Part shown: positions 50,122 through 58,943 of the stretch, piece after piece
Numbering within the stretch: position 1 is the stretch's first letter
Layout of the letters: each line of letters opens with the position of its first letter
Source: Pseudomonadota bacterium
GTDB lineage: Bacteria; Myxococcota_A; UBA796; UBA9615
DNA: 64,000 nucleotides
Reading direction: 5' to 3'
Assembly: GCA_024229515.1 (NCBI GenBank)
Contig: JAAESI010000213.1
Location: 19,863 to 83,862 of the forward strand
The notes under the pieces: model-generated
Seen by the model: only the letters and a program-made list of their open reading frames with translations
Told to the model about the DNA's origin: nothing
The model's database searches: none
Made by a program: the position numbers and the translations under genes

Positions 50122-50972
50122 GACATCCGTGCGAGCGGGTCCAACTCCTTCACGATCTCCAACGCGAGGTCCGGCCGGTCGGTGATGAGTCCGTTGACCC
50201 GCATCGCCGCCAGCTCCCGCATCCGGGTGGGGTCATTCACCGTCCAGGTGTTCACGGCGAGTCCCCGCAGGTGCGCCTTCCGGATCAACTCAGCCGTCAC
50301 CATCGTCTCTTTGGGGTGCAACGCGTAGGCCGACAGCAGGGGCGCAGTCCACGGTTTGCGAAGCAGCCGGTGGCGGATCTTGAGCTTCAGGCTCGGCCCG
50401 GAGCTGAATGGAAAGACGAGCCCGACGGGCGCGGCGCAGTGCTTGCGGACGCGGTACAGCGACAGCGGATTGAACGATGAGATGATGACATCGCCGTACA
50501 GATCCATGCGGTCGATGAGCTGACCGAGCTTGTCGGCCGTACCGTCTCCAGCCGCATGGTCTTCCTTGATCTCGATGTTGAACCGGACCTGCCCCCGCAG
50601 CGTCTCCAGAAGCTCGACCAGCGTGGGGACGCGCGCGTCCGCGTACTCGGGATCCAGGTGGGAGCCGACGTCGATCTGCTGGAGGTCGGCCAGGGGGAGC
50701 GAGTCGGCCCGCGCGGAGACGCCGCCGACCCGCAACAGTGTCTCGTCGTGGAAGACCACCAACTCGCCCGAAGCGCACGTGCGCACGTCGAGTTCGAGGA
50801 AGTGAGCCCCCAGATCCACCGCGTGCTCGAACGCCATCATCGTGTTCTCGGGACGCAGGTGCGCGCCCCCACGGTGGGCGTGGACCTGCACCGACGGCGC
50901 CTTGGGCGGCTCGTTGCGGCGGGTTCGGGCGCGACCCGGCTTGCGGGGCGCCTCGCGGGGGCGTTCGACCAT
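50118..50972 (-). CDS. Glycerophosphodiester phosphodiesterase
   Basis: 284 residues from ATG 50972; an alternative GTG at 50891 would remove a basic N-terminal stretch of 27 residues and fits family length better, and neither has a strong ribosome site. GDPD enzymes cut glycerophosphodiesters to glycerol-3-phosphate plus an alcohol. Catalytic His and metal sites are present in VHAHRGGAHLRPENTMMAF (HRG and PENT), LELDVRTCASGELVVFHDE (ELD and HD), and NIEIKEDHA. No signal peptide is evident, so it is cytoplasmic. Its 5' end overlaps the start region of the outer-membrane gene on the opposite strand. Confidence 0.9.
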   Translation of the reverse strand: MVERPREAPRKPGRARTRRNEPPKAPSVQVHAHRGGAHLRPENTMMAFEHAVDLGAHFLELDVRTCASGELVVFHDETLLRVGGVSARADSLPLADLQQIDVGSHLDPEYADARVPTLVELLETLRGQVRFNIEIKEDHAAGDGTADKLGQLIDRMDLYGDVIISSFNPLSLYRVRKHCAAPVGLVFPFSSGPSLKLKIRHRLLRKPWTAPLLSAYALHPKETMVTAELIRKAHLRGLAVNTWTVNDPTRMRELAAMRVNGLITDRPDLALEIVKELDPLARMS

Positions 50973-53627
50973 CGGCGGAACCGTATCAGCGCGGCCGCCG
51001 CCGTTGCGTTCCTGGGCTTGATCAGCACCGCCCACGCCGACTCCCTCGAGGTCGAGGCGGCCTTCGACGACGTCGCCTGGACCGTCGCCGGCACCCTCGC
51101 CTGGACGGTCGGCAACCCCACCGACGCGCCCCTGGAGCACGTCGAGCTGTTCCTCTACCCGGAGATCTACGCCGAGGACCCGGATCTGGACGACATCCTG
51201 ATGCCGCGGGTCTACCCGTTCGCATTCAGTGCCGGCGGGCAGACGCTGGACTGCGCCCACGAACGGCTCGACGTCGACGTCCCCATCGCGCGAATCGCCC
51301 TGCCCGCGGCGCTCCCCCCGGGCGGCTCGACCACTGTGGAGTGCGGCTTCACGACGACCCTGCCGAACAAGTACGGAAGCTTCGGACACACCGCCCGCAC
51401 GGTCTCCATGAACGGCGGCGCATCCCCCCTGCCCGTCACCTTGACGGCGGCCGAGGGGTGGATCCACGACGCTCCTCCTCCACTGATCGACCAGACCCTC
51501 GAGCTCACGCTCCCGGCCGGCTGGGGGGGAACGGTCGGCGGCACGCTGGTCGGGCAGGCCAAGGAGCGGCCGGTCGTCGCTCCCGCCAAGAGCCGACCCG
51601 GCCCCCGCCGCTGGCTCAGCGTCGGCCTCGTGCGCGGCATGGAGCACCAGAACCTGGCGCTCGAGGACGGCGAGACCCTCACCTGGGTGGGGCGGCCGCT
51701 GAAGAAGCTCCAGCGTCGATGGGTCACGCGCGCGGCCGAGGAGGTGCGGCGGATGCGTCCGTCAGACCGCGGGGTGGTGCTCATCGAAGCCCCGCTGCGG
51801 CGCAACCTCATCGAGGTCGGGGACGGCGTGCTGTTCGTGTCGGACCGGTTCCTCGAAGCGAACACGCTCTTCTGGCGCTACCACGACCTCCACTTCGCCC
51901 GCGGGCTGCTCGCTGACTCGATCCTCGATCAGGTCGACGCGCGCGAGCACCCCCGCCATGCGCCCACGACGCTGGACGGCATCGCCTGGGAGCTCATCCC
52001 CGGCTACCTCGCGGCGCGGTGGAGGAACCACCAGAACCTGGAGGCGCTGCTTCAGCGGGTGCGGTTCCTCCCCGCCGTCGACACGCTGCTGGAGACGCCG
52101 GTCTTCCCGTTCGCCGATCAGATCTTCGACAACCCCTGGGTGGTCGACCCGATCCGCGCCGACGTCCGCCGCTTCAACCGCCCCCTCCGGTCGGGCCGGG
52201 TCCTCTTCTACAAGCTCGAGGACCTCGTCGGCGGCGACTCCGTGCTGGCGGCCGCGACCGACTACCTCGACGGCGGCGGCGACGGCGACTTCCACGACCT
52301 GCTCAGCGCCCGCACCGGGCGGGACACCCGATCCGCAGCCGCCGAATGGCTGGGGCCGCCGTCCCGGCAGAACCTCCGGGTCGAGTCCGTCCTCCGCACC
52401 CGGGACGAAGAGGGATTCCACCTCACCGCGGTGACCGTGCGCCGGGACGTGCTCGACGGCACCGTCACCGACAACGAGTCGGTCGAAGTCCGCGTCGACG
52501 GCCCCGCACCCCGCAAGCGGCGCGGCCGGCTGACCCTGCGCTGGGAGGGCTCCGAAGCGGTCGCCTCGTGGGAGGTCAAGACCGCGGGACGGACCGGGGC
52601 GGTCACCATCGACCCCCGCGGCCGGGTCCTCGAGGTCGATTCGCACGGCATCGGGATCAAGCGCGACAACCGGTCCCCGGGAGCCGTGCGCGTCACCGGC
52701 TACGCGTACTTCCTCGCCCTGGGCGGGGGCACCGGCCTGGATCTGTCGGCGTACGCCGCCGTGAACTTCCGCCCCAAGTACGACACGCGGCACCATGTGC
52801 TCCTCCGCGCGTTCACCGATCCCGAGGTGCTCGTCGGCGCGGGCCTCAGCTACGTCCACTACTTCGGCCCCCAGCGGCTAGGCAGCTACCGACGCCATCG
52901 GGTCGTCAGCAGCGTCGACATCGACTACCTCAACCCGTTCTTCCGGGAGACCGACGACCCCCTGGTGTTGGAGCTTCGCGGCTCCTACATCTGGGAGAGC
53001 CGCGCCGGAGGGTTCTTCCCCACCCGGGGCGGGAGGTTCGCCGTGTCGCTCTTCGCGGGAAAAGACATCGCCCTCAAAGACGACGCGAATCGGCCGATAC
53101 AGGAAGCGGGTTATGCCGGAGTCGACGTCACCGCTATTCGCATGTTCCGCCTCCACCCCTGGCACGTTCTCGCCGTGCGGGGGAAGGTCGGGGTGCTCGC
53201 CGGAACCGTCGAGCATCGGCAGTTCACCCTCGGCGGGGTCAACGATCTGCGCGGCATCCCGACCAACCACACACTCGGTTCGTTCCGCGCCTCCGCGACG
53301 GTCGAGTGGCGCCACTTCTTCGTTCGGGACGCCAACGTGCAGATGATCCTCAGCCGCTTCCGGGGCCTGCAGGGCTCGCTGTTCGTCGAAGCCGGCGTGG
53401 TCGCCGCCGATCCGTCCACGCCCCCCGGCGCCGACGACGTCGGGGTCAGCATCGGCTACGGCATCCGCATCTTCGGCGACTGGTTCGGCGTGCTCCCGGC
53501 CATCGGCGGCATCGACTTCGCCTGGTCGCCCAACGTCCCCGAGGGCCGGCTGCCGCTTCTGGGTGCCCTGGAAGGAGTCCCCCGGGTACCGTTCCAGGTG
53601 TACCTCGTGGGATCGCAGAGTTTCTGA
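50880..53627 (+). CDS. Large protein: periplasmic region plus Omp85-like surface-antigen barrel
   Basis: About 915 residues; starts GTG 50880 or 50874 are the only standard codons upstream of the signal peptide, whose hydrophobic core AAAAVAFLGLISTAHA lies near residue 40, which makes a long signal. The N-terminal two-thirds contain a beta-rich domain, then an M1-aminopeptidase-like helical part without the zinc motif (HFARGLLADSILDQVDAREH where HExxH would be expected). The last ~250 residues show the bacterial surface antigen/Omp85 barrel signature (FTLGGVNDLRGIP, EWRHFFVRDANVQ, YGIRIFGDW), ending in the aromatic VGSQSF. It looks like a surface or outer-membrane protein with a plug or passenger domain. 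It overlaps an NlpC/P60 gene by one base (TGATG). Confidence 0.72.
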   Translation: MDLHRRRLGRLVAAGSGATRLAGRLAGAFDHRRNRISAAAAVAFLGLISTAHADSLEVEAAFDDVAWTVAGTLAWTVGNPTDAPLEHVELFLYPEIYAEDPDLDDILMPRVYPFAFSAGGQTLDCAHERLDVDVPIARIALPAALPPGGSTTVECGFTTTLPNKYGSFGHTARTVSMNGGASPLPVTLTAAEGWIHDAPPPLIDQTLELTLPAGWGGTVGGTLVGQAKERPVVAPAKSRPGPRRWLSVGLVRGMEHQNLALEDGETLTWVGRPLKKLQRRWVTRAAEEVRRMRPSDRGVVLIEAPLRRNLIEVGDGVLFVSDRFLEANTLFWRYHDLHFARGLLADSILDQVDAREHPRHAPTTLDGIAWELIPGYLAARWRNHQNLEALLQRVRFLPAVDTLLETPVFPFADQIFDNPWVVDPIRADVRRFNRPLRSGRVLFYKLEDLVGGDSVLAAATDYLDGGGDGDFHDLLSARTGRDTRSAAAEWLGPPSRQNLRVESVLRTRDEEGFHLTAVTVRRDVLDGTVTDNESVEVRVDGPAPRKRRGRLTLRWEGSEAVASWEVKTAGRTGAVTIDPRGRVLEVDSHGIGIKRDNRSPGAVRVTGYAYFLALGGGTGLDLSAYAAVNFRPKYDTRHHVLLRAFTDPEVLVGAGLSYVHYFGPQRLGSYRRHRVVSSVDIDYLNPFFRETDDPLVLELRGSYIWESRAGGFFPTRGGRFAVSLFAGKDIALKDDANRPIQEAGYAGVDVTAIRMFRLHPWHVLAVRGKVGVLAGTVEHRQFTLGGVNDLRGIPTNHTLGSFRASATVEWRHFFVRDANVQMILSRFRGLQGSLFVEAGVVAADPSTPPGADDVGVSIGYGIRIFGDWFGVLPAIGGIDFAWSPNVPEGRLPLLGALEGVPRVPFQVYLVGSQSF

Positions 53628-54229
53628 TGCGCCGACTGCTCCTCCTGCTCGCTGCCCTCGTCGTCGTCTCCGGCTGCGCCACCACGCGCGGCCACAACCG
53701 ACGGGGACCGTCCGACCTCCAGCGGGTGCTCGATTCGGCGCTGATGCTGCTGGGCGACGCCAAGGTCCGGGTCGGCGAGCGCTCCTACCGCAGCGACTGC
53801 TCCGGGTTCGTCACGGCCGCCTTCGACAGCGTGCAGATGGCGATCGCGGACCCCGGGGTCGACGCCAACTCCGGAACCGAGACCATCTACAAGACGCTGA
53901 GGGCGCGCGGCCGCATCCACAACAAGAAGGTGCCCGAGCCCGGCGACATCGCCTTCTTCCACAACACGTGGGACCGCAACGGCAACAAGGTCCGCGACGA
54001 TCGCTTCAGCCACGTGGCGCTGGTCGAGTCCGTGGGTGACGACGGCACGGTCACGCTCATCCACTACGCCTCCGGAAAAGTGAAGCGCGACAAGATGAAC
54101 TTGAAGCATCCGAACGATGCGCGCGACCCCGAGACGGGCGACCCGTGGAACTCCTACATGCGCCGCGGCGGGGGCAAGGTCCTCACGGGGCAGCTCTTCT
54201 ACCGGTTCGGACGGCCGCTCCCGAAGTAG
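53627..54229 (+). CDS. NlpC/P60 family lipoprotein
   Basis: 200 residues, ATG overlapping the preceding stop. The lipobox is VVSGC (Cys 17). The NlpC/P60 peptidase domain fills residues ~30-180: catalytic Cys C58 in YRSDCSGFVTAAF, His H129 in DRFSHVALVE and third polar residue H146 in LIHYAS. These enzymes cut gamma-D-Glu-diaminopimelate or similar bonds in peptidoglycan peptides. Its coupling to the barrel gene suggests that the two act at the same site in the envelope, for example by opening peptidoglycan for barrel insertion. The catalytic triad is complete. Confidence 0.9.
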   Translation: MRRLLLLLAALVVVSGCATTRGHNRRGPSDLQRVLDSALMLLGDAKVRVGERSYRSDCSGFVTAAFDSVQMAIADPGVDANSGTETIYKTLRARGRIHNKKVPEPGDIAFFHNTWDRNGNKVRDDRFSHVALVESVGDDGTVTLIHYASGKVKRDKMNLKHPNDARDPETGDPWNSYMRRGGGKVLTGQLFYRFGRPLPK

Positions 54230-54239
54230 AGTGCGCGCC

Positions 54240-55841
54240 ATGCGCGCTCGACTCGCCCTGCTCTCGCTGAACTGCCTGCTTCTGACCGCCTGCCCCACCG
54301 GCAGCGACGACGACGACGACGCCGGCCCCACCGGCCCCCAGATCCAGCACACGCCGATCACCGAGGCCGTCGAAGCGACCGAGATCCCCATCGACGCGAC
54401 CGTGACCCCGCCCGAGGACGCGGAGGAGACCCTGCCGCTGCAGGTGAACCTCAACTACCGGCCGGTGGGGGGCGACTGGGCCATCGCCGCGATGGACACC
54501 CCCGAGGGCGGCGCGGAGTCGTCCTTCGCCGCCGTCATCCCCGCCGAGGCGGTGGTGGTCGCGGGGGTCGAGTACTACCTCCAGGCGACCCACGGAACCG
54601 ACATCGCCACGGACCCGACCGAGGCCCCCAACGACTTCCACGCCGTCGTCGTCAGCGCCGCCCCGCTCAACTCGCCCGACCCCGTACGGGCCCGCTACGA
54701 CGTCGCCTCCGACACCGTCGAGGTCACCTGGACGGCCCCCGCGAGCACCGCCTTCACGGGCTACAGCGTCACCGCCGAGCTCGACAGCGGCGACAGCATC
54801 GAGACCGTCTGCCAGGCGGGCGAGGCCGACTCCGGCTGCAGCGTCGCCGCGGACGGCACCTGGGACACCGACTACGCCACCTGGACGGTCACCTTCGCCG
54901 CCGACGCCCAGGCGGGCACCAGCGGCAGCGCGGGCACCGACAGCCTCCACCTGCTGCTGGGGAGCTGGTCCAAGGAGGTCACCCCCGGGAGCCCCGCCCT
55001 GTTCGGCACCGGCGAGCTCGAGTTCTTCCTCCCCTCCGGCGTGGCCGTGGACGGCGGCACCGTGCACATCGCGGAGCAGTCCAACAACCGGCTCCAGAGC
55101 TTCAGCGCCGAGGGCGACTTCCTCGGCTTCGTCGGCGCCCTCGGCGGCGGCGGGCTACCCGGGGACGGCAGCAGCGAGTTCAACGCCCCCCAAGACATCG
55201 CGATCGACGCTGGCGGCTCCCTCTGGGTGGCCGACCACACCAACGCACGCGTGCAGTCCTTCAACGGCACCACCCGGCAGTTCGAGGACGCCTTCGGCGA
55301 GCTCGGCGAGGGCGAAGGTCAGCTCCGCTTCCCGGTGTCGCTGTCGTTCGACGGCGACGGACTGCTACATGTCGCCGAGTCGGTGAACGGCCGCATCTCC
55401 GTGTTCGACGGCACCGTCTTCGTCGAGTCCTACGCCGCGGTGGAGGAGGACTTCCTCACCCCCACGCGCGTGGAGTACCTGCCCGACCTAGGCGCGATGG
55501 CGGTCTCGGACCTCGACGCCGTCCACCTCCACCCCGTCGACGAAGGCGCCACCGCAGCGACCTGGGACATCAGCCCCGGTGGCACGGCGGTCGTCTCCGG
55601 CATCTGCGCGGTGGGCCACGGCGAGACGATGCTGACCCTGGACGACCCCACGACGACGACGGGATCGACCGGCCACAAGCTCGTCCGCGTCGACGACCAG
55701 GGCGAGGTGGTGACGGAGATCGGCGAGTGGGGCGTGGGCGACCTGCAGTTCTGGCGCCCGATTGACTGCACCACGGATGCCGACGGCAACGTCTGGATCG
55801 CGGACGGCCTGAACCACCGCGTGGTCGTGCTCGGCCCCTGA
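54240..55841 (+). CDS. NHL-repeat lipoprotein with Asp tether
   Basis: 533 residues from ATG 54240 (upstream frame belongs to the overlap with the NlpC gene). The lipobox is LLTAC, followed by PTGSDDDDDAG. Residues ~25-150 look like one or two Ig-like or fibronectin-like segments (VEVTWTAPASTAFTGYSVTAEL). The second half is an NHL beta-propeller: FLPSGVAVDGGTVHIAEQSNNRLQ, FNAPQDIAIDAGGSLWVADHTNARVQ, LRFPVSLSFDGDGLLHVAES and VWIADGLNHRVVVLG, each ~45 residues. NHL proteins bind ligands or proteins; none is identified. It opens the run of surface-protein genes and is followed 24 bases later by the MopE-like gene. Confidence 0.85.
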   Translation: MRARLALLSLNCLLLTACPTGSDDDDDAGPTGPQIQHTPITEAVEATEIPIDATVTPPEDAEETLPLQVNLNYRPVGGDWAIAAMDTPEGGAESSFAAVIPAEAVVVAGVEYYLQATHGTDIATDPTEAPNDFHAVVVSAAPLNSPDPVRARYDVASDTVEVTWTAPASTAFTGYSVTAELDSGDSIETVCQAGEADSGCSVAADGTWDTDYATWTVTFAADAQAGTSGSAGTDSLHLLLGSWSKEVTPGSPALFGTGELEFFLPSGVAVDGGTVHIAEQSNNRLQSFSAEGDFLGFVGALGGGGLPGDGSSEFNAPQDIAIDAGGSLWVADHTNARVQSFNGTTRQFEDAFGELGEGEGQLRFPVSLSFDGDGLLHVAESVNGRISVFDGTVFVESYAAVEEDFLTPTRVEYLPDLGAMAVSDLDAVHLHPVDEGATAATWDISPGGTAVVSGICAVGHGETMLTLDDPTTTTGSTGHKLVRVDDQGEVVTEIGEWGVGDLQFWRPIDCTTDADGNVWIADGLNHRVVVLGP

Positions 55842-55865
55842 CAGCCGGATCTGCCTGAGGTATCG

Positions 55866-58800
55866 ATGAAGTCCATGCGCTCCGCCCTCATCCTCACCGC
55901 TGCCGCCGCCCTCGCGGCCGGTCCCGTCTCCGCCGCCACCCTGGGCTGCCCCGACGGCGATGGGGACGGCTACATCGACGGCTCCTGCGGGGGCCCCGAC
56001 TGCGACGACACCAACTCCGCGATCTTCCCCGGCGCGCTGGAGGCGTGCGACAGCATCGACAGCGACTGCGATGGCCTCGACGACGCCAACGACGGCGACG
56101 CCGGCGCCACCACCGTCATGTACGAGAACCTCGAGGCGTCCGACGGCGGCTGGGGTCCAACCTCCCCCTCGGGAGTCGGCTTGTGGGAGTGGGGCGCGCC
56201 GACCTCCGGTCCCTTCGGCGCCTACTCCGGCAGCAACGTCTGGGGCACCGTCCTGGGTGGCAACTACGGCGCCCCCGACAACACCTCGTACCTGGACACC
56301 AGCCCCTTCCTGGTCCCCGTCGGCACGCCCACCGTCCTGAAGTTCGCCTACTGGCAGCAGAACGACATGGACTGCCAGGGCGACGCCTCCGTCATCGACA
56401 TCGTGGATGCGGTGGGGAACATCGTGCCCGTGGACAACGACGACTCCTGCCTGGGCGGCCTCGCCGACACGACCGGCTGGGTCGAGACCAGCGTCGACCT
56501 CACGGCGTTCGCGGGGGTCGAGGTCTGGGTGCGGTTCATCCAGATCACCGACGGCGCCGACAACAGCTCGCCCGGTACCTACCTGGACGACGTGCGCGTC
56601 GTGACCACCACCGACACCGACGGCGACGGCTGGTCCGTCTGCGGCGACTGTGACGACACGGACGCGGCGGTCTCGCCCGACGCGCTGGAGATCTGCTCGG
56701 ACGGCATCGACAACGACTGCGAAGGCACCGACGCGGTGGCCGACTTCGACGGCGACAGCTTCATCAACCTCTTCTGCGACGGCGACGACTGCGACGACCT
56801 GGAGGCGGCCGTGTTCCCCGGTGCGACCGAGATCTGCGACGACGGCCTCGACAACGACTGCGACGACGGCGACCTCATCGGCGACGCCGACCTGGACGGC
56901 TTCGACGGCGCCCAGTGCGGCGGCCCCGACTGCAACGACGACGCCGCCACCACGTTCCCCGGCGCCCCCGAGCTCTGCAACAACGCCGAAGACGACGACT
57001 GCGACATCGCGACCCCCGACATCGTCGACGCCGATCTGGACGGCTTCTCCTGCGACTCGGACTGCAACGACGAGGACGCCTCCATCAATCCGGACGCCAT
57101 CGACCTCCCCTGCAACGGCGCCGACGACGACTGCGACCCCGCGACGTCCATCGATCCCGACGAGGACGGCGACGGCGCCAGCTGCGGCCTGGACTGCGAC
57201 GACGACGACCCCACCCGCTCGCCCGACTTCCTCGAAGTCTGCGACGACGGCATCGACAACGACTGCAACCCGTCGACCGCCGACGTGGCCGACCTCGACT
57301 TCGACGGCTTCGGCTGCCTGGATGACTGCGACGACGCCGATCCGGCCGCCTTCCCCGGCGCCCCGGAGATCTGCGGCGACGGCCTCGATCAGGACTGCGA
57401 CGGCGACATCGACGAGCTCGTCAACGACAACTACGCCCTCGACGACGATGGCTCCGTCACCGTCTCGCTGTGCTCGTTCTCGTTCCCCCTGTGCGGCGCC
57501 GACTGGACCCAGGTGGTGGTGCAGGCCAACGGCCGGGTGACCTTCGGCTTCGACGACGACGGCTCCTCCGGCCTGGGCTTCTTCTTCGTCCAGCAGACCC
57601 CCGAGATCGCGGCGCTGTGGTCCGATCTCGACCCCTCCTCCGGGGGCGACGTGATCGTCACCGAGGACGACGGCTTCTCCCTGTCGGTGGCGTGGCTCAA
57701 CGTGCCCTCGGCGGGCGCCGCCGGGACCGCCAGCACGATGGAGCTGCTCCTGTTCCCCGACGGCACCGCGTCCATCGAGTACGGCGCCCTGGATCAGACC
57801 TGGGGCCTCGTCGGCTTCGCCTGCAGCGCCGACGACGTGGTTGAGACCGACCTGAGCGATCCCGGCCTCCCCGACGCCGCCTGGGCCATCGGCCAGGGGA
57901 CCGAGAGCGCCGTCTACGAAGCGTTCAGCCAGGAGAGCAACCCCGTCGACCTCGCGGACGGGTACATCGACCTGTGCCTCACCGGCGGCACGGACGCCGA
58001 CCTGGACGGCTGGACCGACCTGTGCGGCGACTGCGACGACGACGACACGTTCCTGCACCCCTCCGCCATCGAGACCTGCGACGGCGCCGACGAAGACTGC
58101 GACGGCGACATCGACGACCGCGACTTCGATGGCGACGGCTACATCGACAGCGACTGCGGCGGCGACGACTGCGACGACGACGACCCCACGGTGTTCCCCA
58201 ACGCCGAGGAGCTGTGCAACGGCCTCGACGACAACTGCGACGGCGAGACCGAGCCGCTGGACGGCGACCTGGACGGCTACGGCGGCTGCGACGACGACTG
58301 CGACGACACCGACAGCAGCATCTACCCGGGCGCCGACGAGACCTGCAACAGCCGCGACGACGACTGCGACGGCGAGATCGACGAGGGCTTCGTCAACGAC
58401 GCCGACCTCGACGGCGAGGCCAGTACCGATTGCGGCGGCCCCGACTGCAACGACGACGACGCCACGGTGCTGTCCACCGCCGAAGAGGTCTGCGACTCCA
58501 TCGACAACAACTGCGACGACGTCATCGACGACGTCGACGCCGACCTGGACGGTTGGATCGCGGAGGCCTGCGGCGGCGACGACTGCGACGACAACGACCC
58601 ACTCGTCAGCCCCGACGTGGTCGAGGAGCCCTACGACGGCATCGACAACGACTGCGACGGCATCGCCACCGACGACGCCGACGGCGACGGCTTCACCGCC
58701 ATCGAGGTCAGCGGGCAGGACTGCGACGACAGCAACGACACGGTGTTCCCCACCGCCCAGGAGATCTGCGACGACGCCATCGACAACGACTGCGACGCCG

Positions 58801-58943
58801 CGGTCGATGACGACGATGACGAGTGCGCCGGCTGCTCCGGCTGCTCGACCACGGCCCAGGCCGCGCCCGCGTCCGCGCTGCTGAGCCTCCTGCTCCTGCT
58901 GCCGGCCCTCCGCCGGCGCCGACGATGCGCGCCCGCCTGCTGA
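55866..58943 (+). CDS. MopE-like Cys/Asp-repeat protein with nidogen-like domain and C-terminal anchor
   Basis: 1025 residues with a signal peptide (ending in VSAAT). Thirteen repeats of the MopE type (core GDDCDDxDPxVFPGA, EICDDGIDNDCDG) make up most of it. Such repeats bind calcium or other metals in surface proteins. A MAM-like or jelly-roll insert (ENLEASDGGWGPTSPSG, VGTPTVLKFAYW) lies between repeats one and two, at residues ~80-250, and a nidogen-like domain follows repeat seven (VVQANGRVTFGFDDDG, IAALWSDLDPSSGGDVIVT). The end CAGCSGCSTTAQA, a helix, RRRRR and CAPAC is MYXO-CTERM-like but runs on after the Arg with two Cys. The start of the next gene overlaps its last 19 bases. Confidence 0.9.
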   Translation: MKSMRSALILTAAAALAAGPVSAATLGCPDGDGDGYIDGSCGGPDCDDTNSAIFPGALEACDSIDSDCDGLDDANDGDAGATTVMYENLEASDGGWGPTSPSGVGLWEWGAPTSGPFGAYSGSNVWGTVLGGNYGAPDNTSYLDTSPFLVPVGTPTVLKFAYWQQNDMDCQGDASVIDIVDAVGNIVPVDNDDSCLGGLADTTGWVETSVDLTAFAGVEVWVRFIQITDGADNSSPGTYLDDVRVVTTTDTDGDGWSVCGDCDDTDAAVSPDALEICSDGIDNDCEGTDAVADFDGDSFINLFCDGDDCDDLEAAVFPGATEICDDGLDNDCDDGDLIGDADLDGFDGAQCGGPDCNDDAATTFPGAPELCNNAEDDDCDIATPDIVDADLDGFSCDSDCNDEDASINPDAIDLPCNGADDDCDPATSIDPDEDGDGASCGLDCDDDDPTRSPDFLEVCDDGIDNDCNPSTADVADLDFDGFGCLDDCDDADPAAFPGAPEICGDGLDQDCDGDIDELVNDNYALDDDGSVTVSLCSFSFPLCGADWTQVVVQANGRVTFGFDDDGSSGLGFFFVQQTPEIAALWSDLDPSSGGDVIVTEDDGFSLSVAWLNVPSAGAAGTASTMELLLFPDGTASIEYGALDQTWGLVGFACSADDVVETDLSDPGLPDAAWAIGQGTESAVYEAFSQESNPVDLADGYIDLCLTGGTDADLDGWTDLCGDCDDDDTFLHPSAIETCDGADEDCDGDIDDRDFDGDGYIDSDCGGDDCDDDDPTVFPNAEELCNGLDDNCDGETEPLDGDLDGYGGCDDDCDDTDSSIYPGADETCNSRDDDCDGEIDEGFVNDADLDGEASTDCGGPDCNDDDATVLSTAEEVCDSIDNNCDDVIDDVDADLDGWIAEACGGDDCDDNDPLVSPDVVEEPYDGIDNDCDGIATDDADGDGFTAIEVSGQDCDDSNDTVFPTAQEICDDAIDNDCDAAVDDDDDECAGCSGCSTTAQAAPASALLSLLLLLPALRRRRRCAPAC

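Noticed and set aside
55866..58818. Regular repeats of ~150 bases as a possible DNA-level repeat element
   Set aside because: They are explained by the protein-level MopE-type repeat and vary too much in DNA to be a mobile or structural repeat.
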